Shown: positions 63,241-64,000 of the stretch, piece by piece | Position numbering within the stretch: position 1 is the stretch's first letter | Layout of the letters: the number at the start of each line of letters is the position of its first letter | DNA from: Symbiodinium sp. CCMP2592 | Taxonomy: Eukaryota; Sar; Dinophyceae; Suessiales; Symbiodiniaceae | DNA length: 64,000 nucleotides | Direction of reading: 5' to 3' | NCBI GenBank assembly: GCA_905221615.1 | Contig: CAJNDT010005915.1 | Location: 189,501-253,500 of the forward strand | Notes under the pieces: generated by a model | The model's database searches: none | What the model saw: the letters and a program-made list of their open reading frames with translations, nothing else | Told to the model about the DNA's origin: nothing | Program-made: the position numbers and the translations under genes

Positions 63241-63699
63241 TATCCGCAGGGAGTGGCGCTTCCGCTAGTTCTGGCCTCATCCGTGTGTAACCGTGTACTG
63301 CACAGCTGTGGGAAAACACTTCCTGGGACGAAGTATGAAGTCTCTCACTCCTGTAAGTTGTTCCACATTTGTGCATCTAAAGAATCTACAGGCTCAAGCA
63401 TTTTGCTTGAGCATTCACATTCTCAATTCCCACGGAGGATGAACCACGAAGGACAGGCTCTCCAGATGGCAGAGGCCATGCGAAACGGAGACGATTGGCC
63501 CTTGGCAAGTCTCGGAATCCCGGTCTCCAGACAGTCCAGACGAACTGATACTCAGCACCCAGATGATCGATCAGCATGTCCCATGTTGATCATCGGGAGG
63601 CAGTGGCAGTGGGGAGTGAAAGGAATGAAGCGAGACGAGGAGTAGCGGAGGAGCGAGCTGAAGATGAGAGTGACAGAAGTGGAGAGAACGTGAGAAAGA

Positions 63700-63730
63700 A
63701 GGGGGGAGGGAGAGAGAGAGAGATCCATAG
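63700..63730. repeat. Short (GA)n microsatellite
   Basis: GGGAGAGAGAGAGAGA tract. Confidence 0.85.
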
Positions 63731-63854
63731 TCCAATACACTGCCTTACTCTAGCCGGGGGATCGATGCTGTTTTCACGCCTCTCCAAAAAACCCCATAAC
63801 ACATGGGGGGCCAATATGGCCGGGGGGCCTCAACAGCCCCTTACGCCCTGCGGA

Positions 63855-63885
<31 letters not shown>
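63855..63885. repeat. (GA)n microsatellite
   Basis: About 30 bp of GA directly upstream of the spliced-leader-like 12-mer. Confidence 0.95.
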
Positions 63886-63890
<5 letters not shown>

Positions 63891-63897
63891 GCTCAAG
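63886..63897 (+). other. Partial dinoflagellate spliced-leader relic
   Basis: TTTTGGCTCAAG equals the last 12 bases of the conserved dinoflagellate spliced leader (CCGTAGCCATTTTGGCTCAAG). Truncated leader relics mark genes derived from reverse-transcribed mRNA. Here the 5' part is replaced by the GA repeat. Any gene following it runs off the window. Confidence 0.55.
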
Positions 63898-64000
63898 GCC
63901 GTGAGTGCTCAAGGTCCGAGCCACGTATAACTACTGAGGGAGGACCTCAAACCAGAAAGGAGAGCCTCCGAGAGCTGTGCCGATCTGCGAGCATAGTGTG

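Overview
This window looks like nuclear DNA of a dinoflagellate, probably Symbiodiniaceae-like. The signs are short-intron genes whose exons join in frame across GT-AG and GC-AG boundaries, a 12-nt match to the 3' end of the dinoflagellate spliced leader, Arabidopsis-type telomere-like motifs (CCCTAAA/TTTAGGG), many microsatellites and a large decayed Ty1/copia-type retroelement. No bacterial operon structure, tRNA or rRNA was recognised. Species assignment is inference.

Layout. 1-1.3 kb: GC-rich sequence with a diverged direct duplication. 1.3-11 kb: mostly non-coding, with scattered exon-like segments and a dense low-complexity patch at 4.5-6.7 kb. 11-12.2 kb: a minus-strand non-LTR retrotransposon remnant with an RNase H domain. 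13.7-15.2 kb (+): a multi-exon APH-family phosphotransferase. 16.8-17.2 kb: four tandem palindromes. 17.8-19.9 kb (+): a multi-exon histidine phosphatase. 20-29 kb: exon-like segments without recognisable family. 29.4-32.7 kb (+): a fatty-acid-binding/lipocalin-like protein with a plastid-type leader, and an intronless polytopic membrane protein. 34-39 kb: AT-rich degenerate TATTAG arrays, telomere-like CCCTAAATT arrays in both orientations, and a small element with terminal inverted repeats.

The centrepiece is 39,105-53,398: a 14.3-kb copia-order retrotransposon with only 99-bp LTRs (95/99 identical) and a perfect 5-bp target duplication (CCTTC), inserted in the telomere-like repeats. It carries gag with CCCH-like zinc fingers, protease, integrase, reverse transcriptase and RNase H in copia order. 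It also carries unusual cargo: a 2-oxoglutarate/Fe(II)-oxygenase-like domain between protease and integrase, a roughly 140-residue insertion inside RNase H, and about 5 kb of downstream reading frames that include an SGNH-hydrolase-like domain, a Tpt1/KptA-like RNA 2'-phosphotransferase domain and a zinc ribbon. Several frames are broken by single stops and frameshifts.

To the right lie a 461-bp near-perfect palindrome, several unassigned exon clusters, an intronless FkbM-type methyltransferase (59.8-61.9 kb) and, at the far end, the partial spliced-leader relic.

Multi-exon calls were made by reading frames and splice phase by eye. Exon edges are approximate unless stated, and short exons have certainly been missed.
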